In this document: in pieces, positions 40,401-51,051 of the stretch
How the letters are laid out: each line of letters opens with the position of its first letter
Numbering within the stretch: position 1 is the first letter of the stretch
NCBI GenBank assembly: GCA_009746045.1
Contig: RPFO01000050.1
Span: 838,349-889,450, forward strand
Reading direction: 5' to 3'
Length of the DNA: 51,102 nucleotides
Source: Mesostigma viride
Lineage: Eukaryota; Streptophyta; Mesostigmatophyceae; Mesostigmatales; Mesostigmataceae
Made by a program: the position numbers and the translations under genes
Notes under the pieces: generated by a model
What the model was told of the DNA's origin: nothing
Database searches by the model: none
What the model saw: the letters and a program-made list of their open reading frames with translations, nothing else

Positions 40401-43400
40401 CCTGGCATCCGGCACGCCCTCCTAGGCCTTACCATCACTCTCATATACAGCCGGCTCCTTTTAAGGTCAACCCCCCTGACCAAAAAGCCGCCTATTTCCC
40501 CCCTGACCAAAAAAGCGGGCCTTACCATGACAATCACGTAGAGCCTGCATGGTTGGGGCAGGGTGTTGCCGTAGCGGCGTCCAGGTTTATAGCCAATGGG
40601 ACAGTGCGTCGGTCCATCCAGCACGAGTTGACGCATACATGAGAGGCGAGCAATCAGTAATGTCCGTCACAAGGAAGAGTGGTCCATATGAGAAACGGGT
40701 ATGTATTTGAGGGCATTCACGCAAGGCCTTGCACAGTCACGAGAGGGAGCGGATTTTTCCAGTCAAACAGAGACCAGTTGGGAAACCAGCAGGCAGAGCG
40801 TAGCAGCTGACAACAAACTGTATCAGAGTTTGTGCATGGAAAAAAAGACCAATTCAGTTGACCACGAGAAATGTCATGGTGAATGTGGTACGCACAAATT
40901 ATACGCACAATGAACCCAGAGAGTAATTAACTCGCCGTTCCCCCCAACCAACTTCTCTTGAAAACGTTACAAAGCTGCCTGAAGATGACACGGGTTAGCA
41001 TGCAGACATGGCCCAAAAGAGAGCAAGGCACGGACATATCTTCCAAGAACCAATAATAGCGAGCAGCGGCCACAAGCCCAGAGAGCTCCCCGAATGCAAA
41101 TGCGACCACGATCACGGCTTGCCCTTTCGTTGATGCACGCCGACTTACACAATGAGGTCAAGCAGAACAGTTGGTATTTTAACAAAAATGGTGATCTATA
41201 AGAGTTACTAATAAATGTGGGCCGTGGCGTCATCCCTATTAGTTGGTAACAAACAACATTGCGGTAAACCATAGTAGTCAGTTACAATCAGACTTAGGAT
41301 AAACCATAATAGCGGTAACAAACAACAGCGGGGTAAATGATAATAGTCAGTTACAAATGGACGTGGGATCAATCATACTGGTCGGTAACAAAAAATATGG
41401 GGTAAACCCTACTAGTCAGTTTCTATAGGATGTGAAAGATGGGGTAAACCCTACTAGTCAGTTTCTATAGGATGTGAAATATCGGTTTTCTCTGAATATA
41501 GTTTAATTAACGCATGCGGGAAAGATAGGGCCTCTATGCCTTGGCCTGGATGTGGAAGGCTGTCTGCGACATGGGCTGACTAATTCGATCTGTACAAAGG
41601 GTTTCCTGTTCGCCCGAATTTCCCTTGGATGACCCGGTTGTTTATAAGGGTCGGTGGCTATTAATTAGTGGTCCGAGAAAATTAATTGTAGGTTTTATAC
41701 GACTTGCTTGCAAAGATTCGTGTTTGGTTGCACCAGCTGAGCTTAGGTGGGGACCTCTAGGGTCGGCTGATTGCTTAACGAATCTTTGGCTGATTTGGGT
41801 TCTTTAGTGAGTCGTGATTAATTATTGTATAGTGGATTCGGACTGGCCCAAGGGGTCGATGGGCGAGTTTTATGTTTGTCAGTCTTGGGAAGCTTGTACA
41901 ACTACCTGTACGGTTAACGCACTAGCCTGGGGGTGCGTGGCCACGTTGTTTGTAGTGGCGTTTTCAGCACTGTTCAGGCCGGCGTGTGACGCATGCCGGT
42001 GTTACTTAATTTAGGATGATGTCAGCTTGTGTGTCGGCGGGCCATGCCTTAAGCAAGCTAGGCAGGCAATGATCCGCAATTGTTTCTTTCACAATGGCGG
42101 CAATGGCCGCCTGTGCAAAATTGCACATTCTAGCGCGGGTTGCATCTGTCTTGTAGCCGAGGCAGATGGTGGCACAACCGCTAAGTTGTCCGACCAAGCA
42201 TAGTATAGTTGGTCGTGCAACGGAAAGAAAATTTAAATTTACCCCCATGTCGTTTTTCCCCGGCTGCGGGTCTTTTTGACATGGGCGAAGGATGGGGCGC
42301 TACTTCGGCGGTTTGACCAGCTTCAGCGGAGCTGTTCATAAGTTTCTAAAACAGCTCTAGTGTCACATCGCAGGCTTGCCACCTTGCGATGGTGCGTGGG
42401 ACGTGACCTGGACTCAAAAGGTCCTGAACCAGGTTCCTGTCAGCAACGGCCTGTTTTTTTCATAAATTATTTTTTGTGGCGGCAGGTCAGTTGTCCAGCT
42501 GCCCCTGCCGAGGAGGGGTAGTTGGGGACAATAGGAGCCGCGCGAGAGTTGCGCTCCGAAGCTAGAAATTTCCCTATTGCGAGACTCGAGTTGGGGAGGG
42601 CGTCTTAGGGAGGCGAGGCTACGCCAGACCTTTGTCGTTCCTTTTCGTCTCAGCACCTGCTGCGCGGCTCAGTCTATTATGGTGTCGTAAAACCTCTTTC
42701 CTTTTTGGACGGTTCCGGAATTGCGAAATGCTGGCTCTTTTTGGGGCTTGCTTTTGGGGTGGTCACCGGCTTGTGTCGCATTGAACCAGCGGGCCCCTGC
42801 GGGGGTTAATATAGCCTAGCGCGGGCTGAGTCGCCATTTAAGATGTTGCGACACGCTCTTTCGCGCACGGTGGTCATGAGTTTAATCGGCGCAATGGGGT
42901 TGGCGCCAGGGGGGGTAATTGGGTGGAGGCTTCTTGCTTCCGCGTGCGGATTGAGAAACCTTAAGGCCACTGTTAACTGCTGCATTTGTGGCAGGGCTCC
43001 ACTTATTGTATTCAATCAAATGCTGGTCTTCTTGGGAGCTCAGTGATCTTAATCGGTTTTCTCTGAATATAGTTTAATTAACGCATGCGGGAAAGATAGG
43101 CCCTATGCCTTGGCCTGGATGTGGAAGGCTGTCTGCGACATGGGCTGACTAATTCGATCTGTACAAAGGGTTTCCTGTTCGCCCGAATTTTCCTTGGATG
43201 ACCCGGTTGTTTATAAGGGTCGGTGGCTATTAATTAGTGGTCCGAGAAAATTAATTGTAGGTTTTATACGACTTGCTTGCAAAGATTCGTGTTTGGTTGC
43301 ACCAGCTGAGCTTAGGTGGGGACCTCTAGGGTCGGCTGATTGCTTAACGAATCTTTGGCTGATTTGGGTACTTTAGTGAGTCGTGATTAATTATTGTATA

Positions 43401-44673
43401 GTGGATTCGGACCGGCCTAAGGGGTCGATGGGCGAGTTTTATGTTTGTCAGTCTTGGGAAGCTTGTACAACTACCTGTACGGTTAACGCACTAGCCTGGG
43501 GGTGCGTGGCCACGTTGTTTGTAGTGGCGTTTTCAGCACTGTTCAGGCCGGCGTGTGACGCATGCCGGTGTTACTTAATTTAGGATGATGTCAGCTTGTG
43601 TGTCGGCGGGCCATGCCTTAAGCAAGCTAGGCAGGCAATGATCCGCAATTCTTTCCCCTCCCTCCCACCCTGGAGGCTTCTTGCTTCCGCGTGCGGATTG
43701 AGAAACCTTAAGGCCACTGTTAACTGCTGCATTTGTGGCAGGGCTCCACTTACTGTATTCAATCAAATGCTGGTCTTCTTGGGAGCTCAGTGATCTTACT
43801 TAATGGGGTAAACCCTACTAGTCAGTTTCTATAGGATGTGAAATATGGGGTAAACCCTACTAGTCAGTTTCTACAGGATGTGAAAGATGGGGTAAACCCT
43901 ACTAGTCAGTTTCTATAGGATGTGAAATATGGGGTAAACCCTAATAATCAGTTTCTATAGGATGTGAAATATGGGGTAAACCCTACTAGTCAGTTTCTAT
44001 AGGATGTGAAATATGGGGTAAACCCTACTAGTCAGTTTCTATAGGATGTGAAATATGGGGTAAACCCTACTAGTCAGTTTCTATAGGATGTGAAATATGG
44101 GGTAAACCCTACTAGTCAGTTTCTATAGCATGTGAAATATGGGGTAAACCCTACTAGTCAGTTTCTATAGGATGTGAAATATGGGGTAAACCCTACTAGT
44201 CAGTTTCTATAGGATGTGAAATATGGGGTAAACCCTACTAGTCAGTTTCCATAGGATGAAATATGGGGTAAACCCTACTAGTCAGTTTCTATAGGATGTG
44301 AAATATGGGGTAAACCCTAATAGTCAGTTCCTATAGGATGGGAGGGCAGCCATAGTACGTTCTGGCTCCAAATAGGGCTGCGTCCTGCAGGAGCCGCCTG
44401 GATGCACATCATTCATTGTTGCCAGTTCATGCGACAAGGTACTCTGACGGTGGCCGCGTAACACAATCACTCTGGCAAGAGCAACATTCTGTGTAAGCCG
44501 CCGTAGTGCACCTCTGGTTCGTGGCTCACTATCCTGCGCGACAGGTGTCCTCATAACTCACGCAGACTTCTGTGTGGCAAATTTTATGCTTGCGGCAAAA
44601 TCCACCCGGGTGCCCAACGTGTCAATTGGTCGCTGGCCATGATTCGCCGCAAGGCCTTTCAAGAAGAAGAAAA

Positions 44674-44766
<93 letters not shown>

Positions 44767-47700
44767 ATTCGTTCACTGCTCAGGAGTGCACCAAACCCAG
44801 ACCATCCAGGCCATGGCCATCTAGTACAGGATTTCACAACACGGCCCTGTAGAGTACCGAAGGGGATTCAAGCATGTGCATCCAATATGGCCCAGCCCAC
44901 AGCAAGCTGGGCAGAAAAAATTAGCAGGATGGTGCCGGCTTTCACAGCTCCAGACTAATTGGCCGTCCTCAGACATCGGGAAAGATCAGCGTTCAGGCCA
45001 TGGCCAGCTGAGAAAGACCTGCTGTTATTGTTGTAAGTCAATGAGTTTTGTCAATTAGGCCATGACACGTTACCCTTACAGGCACTATCCTTACAGACAT
45101 CATCATACTGGGCATTTTCCCAATAAGCACCCTGCTGACAGAGGGTATCCTAAACAGTTAAAAAAAACTTAGTCAGCTTCCTGACAAGCATGCTCCTTAC
45201 AGTCATCATACTGGTGGGGGCGGACAAATCAGAAGATCAGTTATGCAGGCTGCGGCGCACGGCCCTAGTGCTGCTGATAGCATCAAGGAGAGCAAAAGAA
45301 AGGTAAGGGAAAGAAAGGGAAGTGAAGAAGTGGAAAGGAAAAAGTTGCACGCACCAGAAGAAGATCCAGGCCATCACCAGCTGCAGGCCCTGCAAGACCA
45401 TCAGCTTCTGGTTGATGCCGACCTCCCCAATGACCATCAGGAAGCACGTGTTGAACGCATCGAGAAGGGTGGAGAACTCGACCAGGGTGGTGCCAAAGGA
45501 GCTGCCAAAAGCAGCTCGGGGGTGGTGGTGCCAAAATCATCAGAGAGGTAAGCTAGGAGAGCGCAAAAAAAACTGAAAGGAAAAAAACAGGGGCAAATCA
45601 GGGCGGGCAAGTGTCCAAGGCATTAGCAAGCGTAGAGAGCTCGCCAGTATGATGCCACATGAGCCATACAGCTCCAAAATACACAACAGATAGAAAGAGC
45701 TAAGGATCTACGACGTAAAAAGAGCGCCAAAGGTACTTAAAACAGGTAAGATCTAGCTCTTTAAGAATACATTGTAGGTAGTTCCCGTAAGAATTTGTTT
45801 TCGCAATTTTATGTTACAGCTTTGCTTGATCACTCATCGCCATAAGCCAAGTGGAACAGATTGCTAAATATACATCCAGGTGGCATCCAGGCGCCAGCTG
45901 CACAAAATATGGCCATACAAGGCCCATAACAACATAAGCAAACCTCAGCTATTAATGCGCTCTATGACCCACAGGTACACCATGGTCGCAAAACAGTCAT
46001 GCATCACTCCCGAACAACATAGCCATATGCAAGACCTTCAACAACACATGCTAACCATGGCTATTCCTTGCACCATACACAACCTACAGGTGCGCCATGA
46101 TCGCGAAGCAGACGAACACAGCACCGGCGACCAGCAAGTAGTGCAAGATGTCGTTCATGGCACGCGCGAGCGTGTGGGTGACGATGCCCAGCCGTGGCTG
46201 GAAGTTGGTCAGCTTGAGGAAGCGCAGCATCATGAGCAGCAGGTTGAGCGCAGTGAGGAAACTGTACACCTCCACGGAGCGAGATATGTCTTTGACCTGT
46301 ATGAGTGCAGGCATGACAATTTGTGCTGGCAAGGAGGTGTTGAAAATTTCGAACTAGGATTCCAAGGCGTACGTGATAGTGGTGTCATGGAATGAAAGAT
46401 GTCCTTGACCTGTTGCATGGAGTGGCACAAATTACCGGTTGGAGTGCACAAATTACCTACGGGATCGGAACGCATTATGTCAGCACCTTTGGTGTGAAAA
46501 GATTTTTACAAAGTTAGGAACTAGAAATTGTTGAAGTCAACGCATGAACATAGCATGAGGTACAAAAAAAAGTTATGTAGGGTCCAGGGTCTGGCATACC
46601 TGGTCAATGTAACGGACATGTGGCAAATGAGGCGTGAGAGAAGCGTCTCCTATTGGGACTTGACGTTATAAAATTTAGGGAAGAGAATCGTGGTTCTCAT
46701 TTGTAATGAGAAGGGGGCCACTATTGCTGGTTACAGAGCTTGGTTAAGCGGTCATTTTGAGGCCACTTGGAAACTGTTGAGTATAGTGAAAGAGTTAGCC
46801 ACTTTTGTGGAATGGTTTGTGAGTGACACAAAGATGCGTGAGGCCTGGGCACGGCCAAGGTGTAAGTGTCCAGTCGGAGTAGGAAAGCTGGATACTTCTC
46901 ACATGCAATATCTAAACTATTCAACACGGTTGAGTAATTTTTTGTGTCAAATTATCGCGTCATCAGACGTTGGCAAAGAACTAGCTGTTGGGAAGAACCA
47001 TGGACCTTGAGACGCCACAAAAACATGCATGTCTAGCTAATGGCAGTTTCTTTGTTTTCAAGCCATGCAGCAGAAATATGCTACATTTAATACTACTACT
47101 ACCAAGATATGTGTTCTCCCACGCTATCTATTGGTTATCATAGGTCTGGAACCTTGAATGGGGCTATAGCAGGCGGCTTACTGTGAGACCACCAGATTGT
47201 GGCAGGGCAGGGCATTCATATCAAAAGCCCCCTGCTCAATCGACCCATCGAGAGTTATTCAAGAAAGTGCAAAGGAACCAGGTGGTTTAACGCCGGTGCC
47301 AAAATGTTGCGATGCTGTCAGTGGGCGCTACTGGTGACTGCGATGGCCTTGCTTGCGGGAAAGGAGATGGCCCCAGGAGGAAGCGCTTTTATAGAAAACT
47401 TGCCTATATTAGACTCGTACTGGGGTGGGATCAGCTGAGCCCAGGCCATGACACAGAAATAAAGGGTTTAAAGTTTAGGATTGGAATCGTCACCGCTTGT
47501 GTAAAAACGACACACTGCTTGTGTGTCTTTTTGGTGCCTTGGCACATGTGGCACAGTGCAACTAGTACCAAGGGCACAGTAAGGTCACACAAAGCAAAAG
47601 CCGTGTACCCAAGGTCCCAGAAAAGCAAGAGACGTGTACCTAAGGTCACAACAAGCAAGAGACATGCACTGAACTCTCCCATGGTGAAAACTCGGTTTTG

Positions 47701-50700
47701 TTAAAACGGACTGAGTGCAACTTTAGTGTTGTTTCAAAGCAGCCGTTCCAGTTTTAGTACCGTGGGATATGGTAAAAGTGTGCAACCGGGAGAACATGTC
47801 TCGGAAGAACTACTCCCGCCCTATGTATGGCACCATTAGACAGCTTTCCCCGGCATACAGCATTTCTACCCGCCAGAAGCTCGGTCCATTTTAACGGCTC
47901 GAGTGAAACTCGGTCCTTTAAATCGGCGCCAGTACCATCCGATATTTAAAAGTCACAAATAAACAAGGAACATGTACCCAAGGTCACACAAAGCAAGAAA
48001 CACAACTGCCGAAGCAGCCACCCCATGCGTCATGTATGTAAATTGCCCCATTTGTACGCAGGCCTGCGTAGTTCAAGCGCCATAGTCATGACGAGGTAGG
48101 TACTGTGTGGAAGGGACGTGGATGTATGAGCCAAAGAATGGGGTATACTCTGATGGGGTCTGTCGCTTATGCAGACCGGCTGTGAGTCAGGGAATGTGAA
48201 GCAGGGGCTTGAGCAGACCGGCTGTGACTGGTCTAGGGGTTCATGAAGCAGGAGCTTGAGCAGACCGGCTGTGACTGGTCTAGGGGTTCATGAAGCAGGA
48301 GCTTGAGCAGACCGGCTGTGACTGGTCTAGGGGTTCATGAAGCAGGAGCTTGAGCAGACCGGCTGTGACTGGTCTAGGGGTTCATGAAGCAGGAGCTTGA
48401 GCAGACCGGCTGTGACTGGTCTAGGGGTTCATGAAGCAGGAGCTTGAGCAGACCGGCTGTGACTGGTCTAGGGGTTCATGAAGCAGGAGCTTGAGCAGAC
48501 CGGCTGTGACTGGTCTAGGGGTTCATGAAGCAGGAGCTTGAGCAGACCGGCTGTGACTGGTCTAGGGGTTCATGAAGCAGGAGCTTGAGCAGACCGGCTG
48601 TGACTGGTCTAGGGGTGAAGCAGGAGCTTGAGCAGACCGGCTGTGACTGGTCTAGGGGTTCATGAAGCAGGAGCTTGAGCAGACCGGCTGTGACTGGTCT
48701 AGGGGTTCATGAAGCAGGAGCTTGAGCAGACCGGCTGTGACTGGTCTAGGGGTTCATGAAGCAGGAGCTTGAGCAGACCGGCTGTGACTGGTCTAGGGGT
48801 TCATGAAGCAGGAGCTTGAGCAGACCGGCTGTGACTGGTCTAGGGGTTCATGAAGCAGGAGCTTGAGCAGACCGGCTGTGACTGGTCTAGGGGTTCATGA
48901 AGCAGGAGCTTGAGCAGACCGGCTGTGACTGGTCTAGGGGTTCATGAAGCAGGGGCTTAAGCAGACCGGCTGTGACTGGTCTAGGGGTTCATGAAGCAGG
49001 GGCTTGAGCAGACCGGCTGTGACTGGTCTAGGGGTTCATGAAGCAGGAGCTTGAGCAGACCGGCTGTGACTGGTCTAGGGGTTCATGAAGCAGGGGCTTA
49101 AGCAGACCGGCTGTGACTGGTCTAGGGGTTCATGAAGCAGGAGCTTGAGCAGACCGGCTGTGACTGGTCTAGGGGTTCATGAAGCAGGAGCTTGAGCAGA
49201 CCGGCTGTGACTGGTCTAGGGGTTCATGAAGCAGGAGCTTGAGCAGACCGGCTGTGACTGGTCTAGGGGTTCATGAAGCAGGAGCTTGAGCAGACCGGCT
49301 GTGACTGGTCTAGGGGTTCATGAAGCAGGGGCTTAAGCAGACCGGCTGTGACTGGTCTAGGGGTTCATGAAGCAGGAGCTTGAGCAGACCGGCTGTGACT
49401 GGTCTAGGGGTTCATGAAGCAGGAGCTTGAGCAGACCGGCTGTGACTGGTCTAGGGGTTCATGAAGCAGGGGCTTAAGCAGACCGGCTGTGACTGGTCTA
49501 GGGGTTCATGAAGCAGGGGCTTAAGCAGACCGGCTGTGACTGGTCTAGGGGTTCATGAAGCAGGGGCTTGAGCAGACGGTCGGAACCTTCACGGGGAGGG
49601 AACCTGACTGCGAGGTGATCCTTTCCTGAAGCGCAAGCCCGGCCGTTTCAGGCAGCTGCGGGTTACAAGATCCCCTTGTCCTGCATTTCATACCATCCAT
49701 CGGATGCAGAAATGGAAGAGCACAACAACGACCAGACCTTTACTTGTAGTAGGGGGCTGTAAGGAACAATTACATTACAGCGGTTTCCATGGACAAAATT
49801 TAGTACATGGCATGATAACATGGTTCCATGCTTTCTGGCATGGCATTTGGGCATGTATCTGTGCCTCTGGGCATTATTGCCTACCATCTCAAGCGCCCCA
49901 GCATTATCACATTAATAACAGAGAAAGCATGGCTTCCATGCAACCCCAAGCAGCGCAATTCATGGTTACACACCTCCTCAAATGCCTCCAGCAGTTCGCG
50001 CATGTTCGTGCCGCCGTTCGCATACTCCAGTGCCTTGGCCGTCTGCTCCTCGTCGGTCTCAAAGTCTGTCAACCGATACGGTTGGTAGCTTAGCCAGATG
50101 GCAAACGGGCCGTGGTACTTGAGCAGGAAGCGCCCCCAGAGCGCGATGCACGCGTACAAGAGGGAGATGGAGGCCAGGTCGATCAGGTTGGAGAAACTGG
50201 AGAGGTAATGGTAAATACCTTTTTTGGAAGTGCACTCCATGACCTGGTGGAACTCGAACAGGGTGCCTGCAGGGTGAGGGGGGCAGCCACAGAAGCGCCG
50301 TTATGCCCAGAGGGCATTGCTATAAATGATGTCATGCTTACAGTTTCACCCAAGGTATCATACAGATATTGCTATTGATGATAGTACACCCACGTTGCTG
50401 CCCTTGATCTCCGTGTTACATCGTGGCCTGTAAATCTAGACATACTACTGATAATGCTGTATAACTACGTGAGAACGGGTGAGGTGAGAAATGGGGCCAT
50501 GATAATCATCCCTCAGTGTCCTTGTATAGCAGGGCTCCAAAACAAGTTTGCAGGAAAGCAACAATTTCCATTACGTGAATGTGGTGCTGCTGGCGGGAAC
50601 GCGGCACCTGGCGGAGTCCATTTTGATTCCCCAAACTTCAAGCCTACGCCTTGCTTCATTCACCCTGGCTCACTCCATCCTCATGAAAGCCATGGCATGT

Positions 50701-50928
50701 TGTCATTTGAAAAGTCTGCGGCATATGAGCTGGGCCAAACAGGCGTCCGAGGGAAAAAAAGACAAAGCTGCACAATCTGTGAAACTGTGGGCAACGCAAA
50801 CGGGTAGGTTTTGACAATAAGTGTCGGCAAAAAAGACAGCGTTGCTCGTAAAGACCAGTACAAGCTACTCCAAGCCTGGTAGATGAAGCGATTTGGCACT
50901 TACCTGAAATGGCCACGAGCACGATTAA
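37449..50928 (-). CDS. PKD2: Polycystin-2 (TRPP)-like cation channel, N-terminus beyond the window
   Basis: Exons on the minus strand: 50928-50904 (25 nt), 50266-49974, 46296-46088, 45501-45355, 40544-40526 (19 nt) and 39068-37449 with stop TAG. All are GT-AG with matching phases. In order they give the end of S2 (LIVLVAISGTLFEFHQVMEC) and S3 (SNLIDLASISLLYACIALWG). Next come a Tyr/Asp-rich S3-S4 loop, S4 (LNLLLMMLRFLKLTNF) and S5 (ILHYLLVAGAVFVCFAIMAH). The pore follows (FGTTLVEFSTLLDAFNTC, FLMVIGEVGIN), then S6 (QLVMAWIFFWLYVIVM and YFILINFFIAFIIDSFSEHM). This matches the polycystin order around the pore. The selectivity-filter acid is Glu (IGE), where polycystin-2 has Asp. The ~520-residue cytosolic tail is low complexity, ending in a probable coiled coil (VAQMVGELQAQLVEMDSLWS). 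Polycystins are Ca-permeable channels, flagellar in Chlamydomonas (family knowledge). S1 and the extracellular domain are outside the window. Confidence 0.87.
39372..39415. repeat. 44-bp direct repeat flanking the palindrome block, left copy
   Basis: ATGTTTTCGAGGCACAGAAG followed by TAGTTTTCAACCCTTGGACC is repeated exactly at 39919-39962. Both copies run straight into a C/T tract. Confidence 0.9.
39416..39583. repeat. C-rich pyrimidine tract (CCCCCCTCCC)n, left
   Basis: Uninterrupted C runs with single T's, in the polycystin intron 39069-40525. The pre-mRNA (minus strand) carries long G runs. Confidence 0.95.
39584..39789. repeat. Perfect 206-bp palindrome (103-bp arms, no spacer)
   Basis: The sequence from AGTTACGTTAAATAGTG to CACTATTTAACGTAACT is its own reverse complement at every position I compared, centred at 39686/39687 in TTCGGCCGAA. 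It contains no coding frame. It could be a foldback (MITE-like) element or an assembly or template-switch product. No target-site duplication is visible next to it. Confidence 0.93.
39862..39935 (-). other. tRNA-like fragment (T arm and acceptor end)
   Basis: On the minus strand GGTCAGGGGTTCGAATCCTC forms a T arm with a canonical TTCGAAT loop and B box. CTGAGGCA then pairs at six of seven positions with GCCTCGA upstream (39935-39929). Only about 28 nt lie between the acceptor and T arm instead of about 41, so the D arm is missing. It is probably a tRNA-derived repeat or pseudogene, not a working tRNA. Confidence 0.4.
39919..39962. repeat. 44-bp direct repeat flanking the palindrome block, right copy
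   Basis: Exact copy of 39372-39415, again followed by a C/T tract. It overlaps the 5' end of the tRNA-like fragment. Confidence 0.9.
39963..40319. repeat. C-rich pyrimidine tract, right
   Basis: About 360 bp of CCCCCTCCC-type sequence. The long Pro/Ser-rich (plus) and Gly/Arg/Glu-rich (minus) open frames here are composition artefacts. Confidence 0.95.
40425..40530 (-). repeat. Duplicated donor region after the 19-nt polycystin exon
   Basis: The donor GTCATG|GTAAGGCCCGC (plus GGGCCTTACCATGACA, 40518-40533) has a copy about 90 bp further into the intron: plus AGGCCTTACCATCACT (40426-40441), i.e. GTGATG|GTAAGGCCT. The phrase TTTTTTGGTCAGGGGGG also repeats between them. Confidence 0.75.
41280..41481. 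repeat. Degenerate left part of the 42-bp minisatellite
   Basis: Imperfect GGTAAACC-TA-TAGTCAGTT units sharpen toward the right into the regular 42-bp unit (GGGGTAAACCCTACTAGTCA, GTTTCTATAGGATGTGAAAT, AT). The array is cut by the element pair at 41482-43798. Confidence 0.85.
41482..43051. mobile_element. Unidentified element, full-length copy (1.57 kb)
   Basis: It starts TCGGTTTTCTCTGAATATAG and ends GGGAGCTCAGTGATCTTA. An immediately adjacent shorter copy (43053-43798) shares both ends and nearly identical sequence, which defines the borders. No frame over about 80 codons, no terminal inverted repeats and no coding signature were seen, so the class is unknown. It interrupts the 42-bp minisatellite in the polycystin intron. 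Confidence 0.75.
43053..43798. mobile_element. Unidentified element, internally deleted copy (0.75 kb)
   Basis: It matches 41482-42081 almost base for base, then jumps to the equivalent of 42925-43051. About 840 bp are missing and a ~20-bp C-rich filler (TTTCCCCTCCCTCCCACCC) sits at the joint. It follows head-to-tail after the full-length copy with one base between. Confidence 0.8.
43806..44340. repeat. 42-bp minisatellite, about 12.7 copies
   Basis: Regular units of GGGGTAAACCCTACTAGTCA, GTTTCTATAGGATGTGAAAT, AT, continuing the array left of the inserted elements. It lies in polycystin intron 40545-45354. Confidence 0.96.
44676..44763. repeat. (AG)n microsatellite
   Basis: About 42 AG repeats in the polycystin intron. 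No other feature was recognised in 44341-45354. Confidence 0.97.
45965..46118 (-). repeat. Copy of a polycystin splice donor
   Basis: The exon end (minus) TTCGCGATCATGGCGCACCT, with donor GTAGGT (junction 46088/46087), has a copy about 110 bp into the intron. There plus CACAGGTACACCATGGTCGC, followed by AAAACAG (45971-45997), reads TTTTGCGACCATGGTGTACC and T|GTGGGT. Confidence 0.78.
46280..46420 (-). repeat. Copy of a polycystin splice acceptor
   Basis: The acceptor ATACAG|GTCAAAGACATATC (minus, junction 46297/46296) has a copy about 110 bp upstream in the intron: plus AAGATGTCCTTGACCTGTTG (46394-46413), i.e. CAACAG|GTCAAGGACATCTT. A further GGAGTG-CACAAATTACC duplication follows (46420-46455). 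Confidence 0.78.
47570..48004. repeat. ~35-bp interspersed repeat (GTACCCAAGGTCACACAAAG)
   Basis: The phrase AAGGTC-CA-AAAGCAAGA-ACGTGTACC recurs at 47579, 47609, 47641 and 47971, in polycystin intron 46297-49973. From 46456 to 47569 nothing is recognised. Confidence 0.7.
48160..49580. repeat. 47-bp minisatellite, about 30 copies
   Basis: The unit is TGAAGCAGGAGCTTGAGCAG, ACCGGCTGTGACTGGTCTAG, GGGTTCA. It is very homogeneous, with a GGGGCTTAAG variant in the right half and one unit short by 4 bp near 48616. Each unit holds AGACC-N10-GGTCT, a small inverted repeat. It lies in polycystin intron 46297-49973. Confidence 0.97.
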
Positions 50929-51051
50929 CTACTATGAAACAGGTACAAAGGATTCAAGTAATTGTGGGTTCATGCAAGCCTGTTGAGCCAGTCGGTTACT
51001 GTACACCCCACGGCTGTGAGGACCATGGGCACAGATACAACTGCATGTTAC

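Noticed and set aside
39151-40642. Long Pro-rich (plus) and Gly/Glu/Arg-rich (minus) frames, about 150-250 codons
   Set aside because: These are composition artefacts of C/T tracts with no family signature. The minus frame does contain the 19-nt polycystin exon, but phase shows only that part is used.
41482-43798. Helitron
   Set aside because: The 5' A|TC border fits, but the 3' end is CTTA instead of CTRR, no clear 3' hairpin was seen and there is no RepHel frame.
48160-49580. CRISPR-like regular repeat array
   Set aside because: The units are continuous tandem copies without unique spacers, and the context is a eukaryotic intron. The same holds for the 31-, 32-, 42- and 56-bp arrays.
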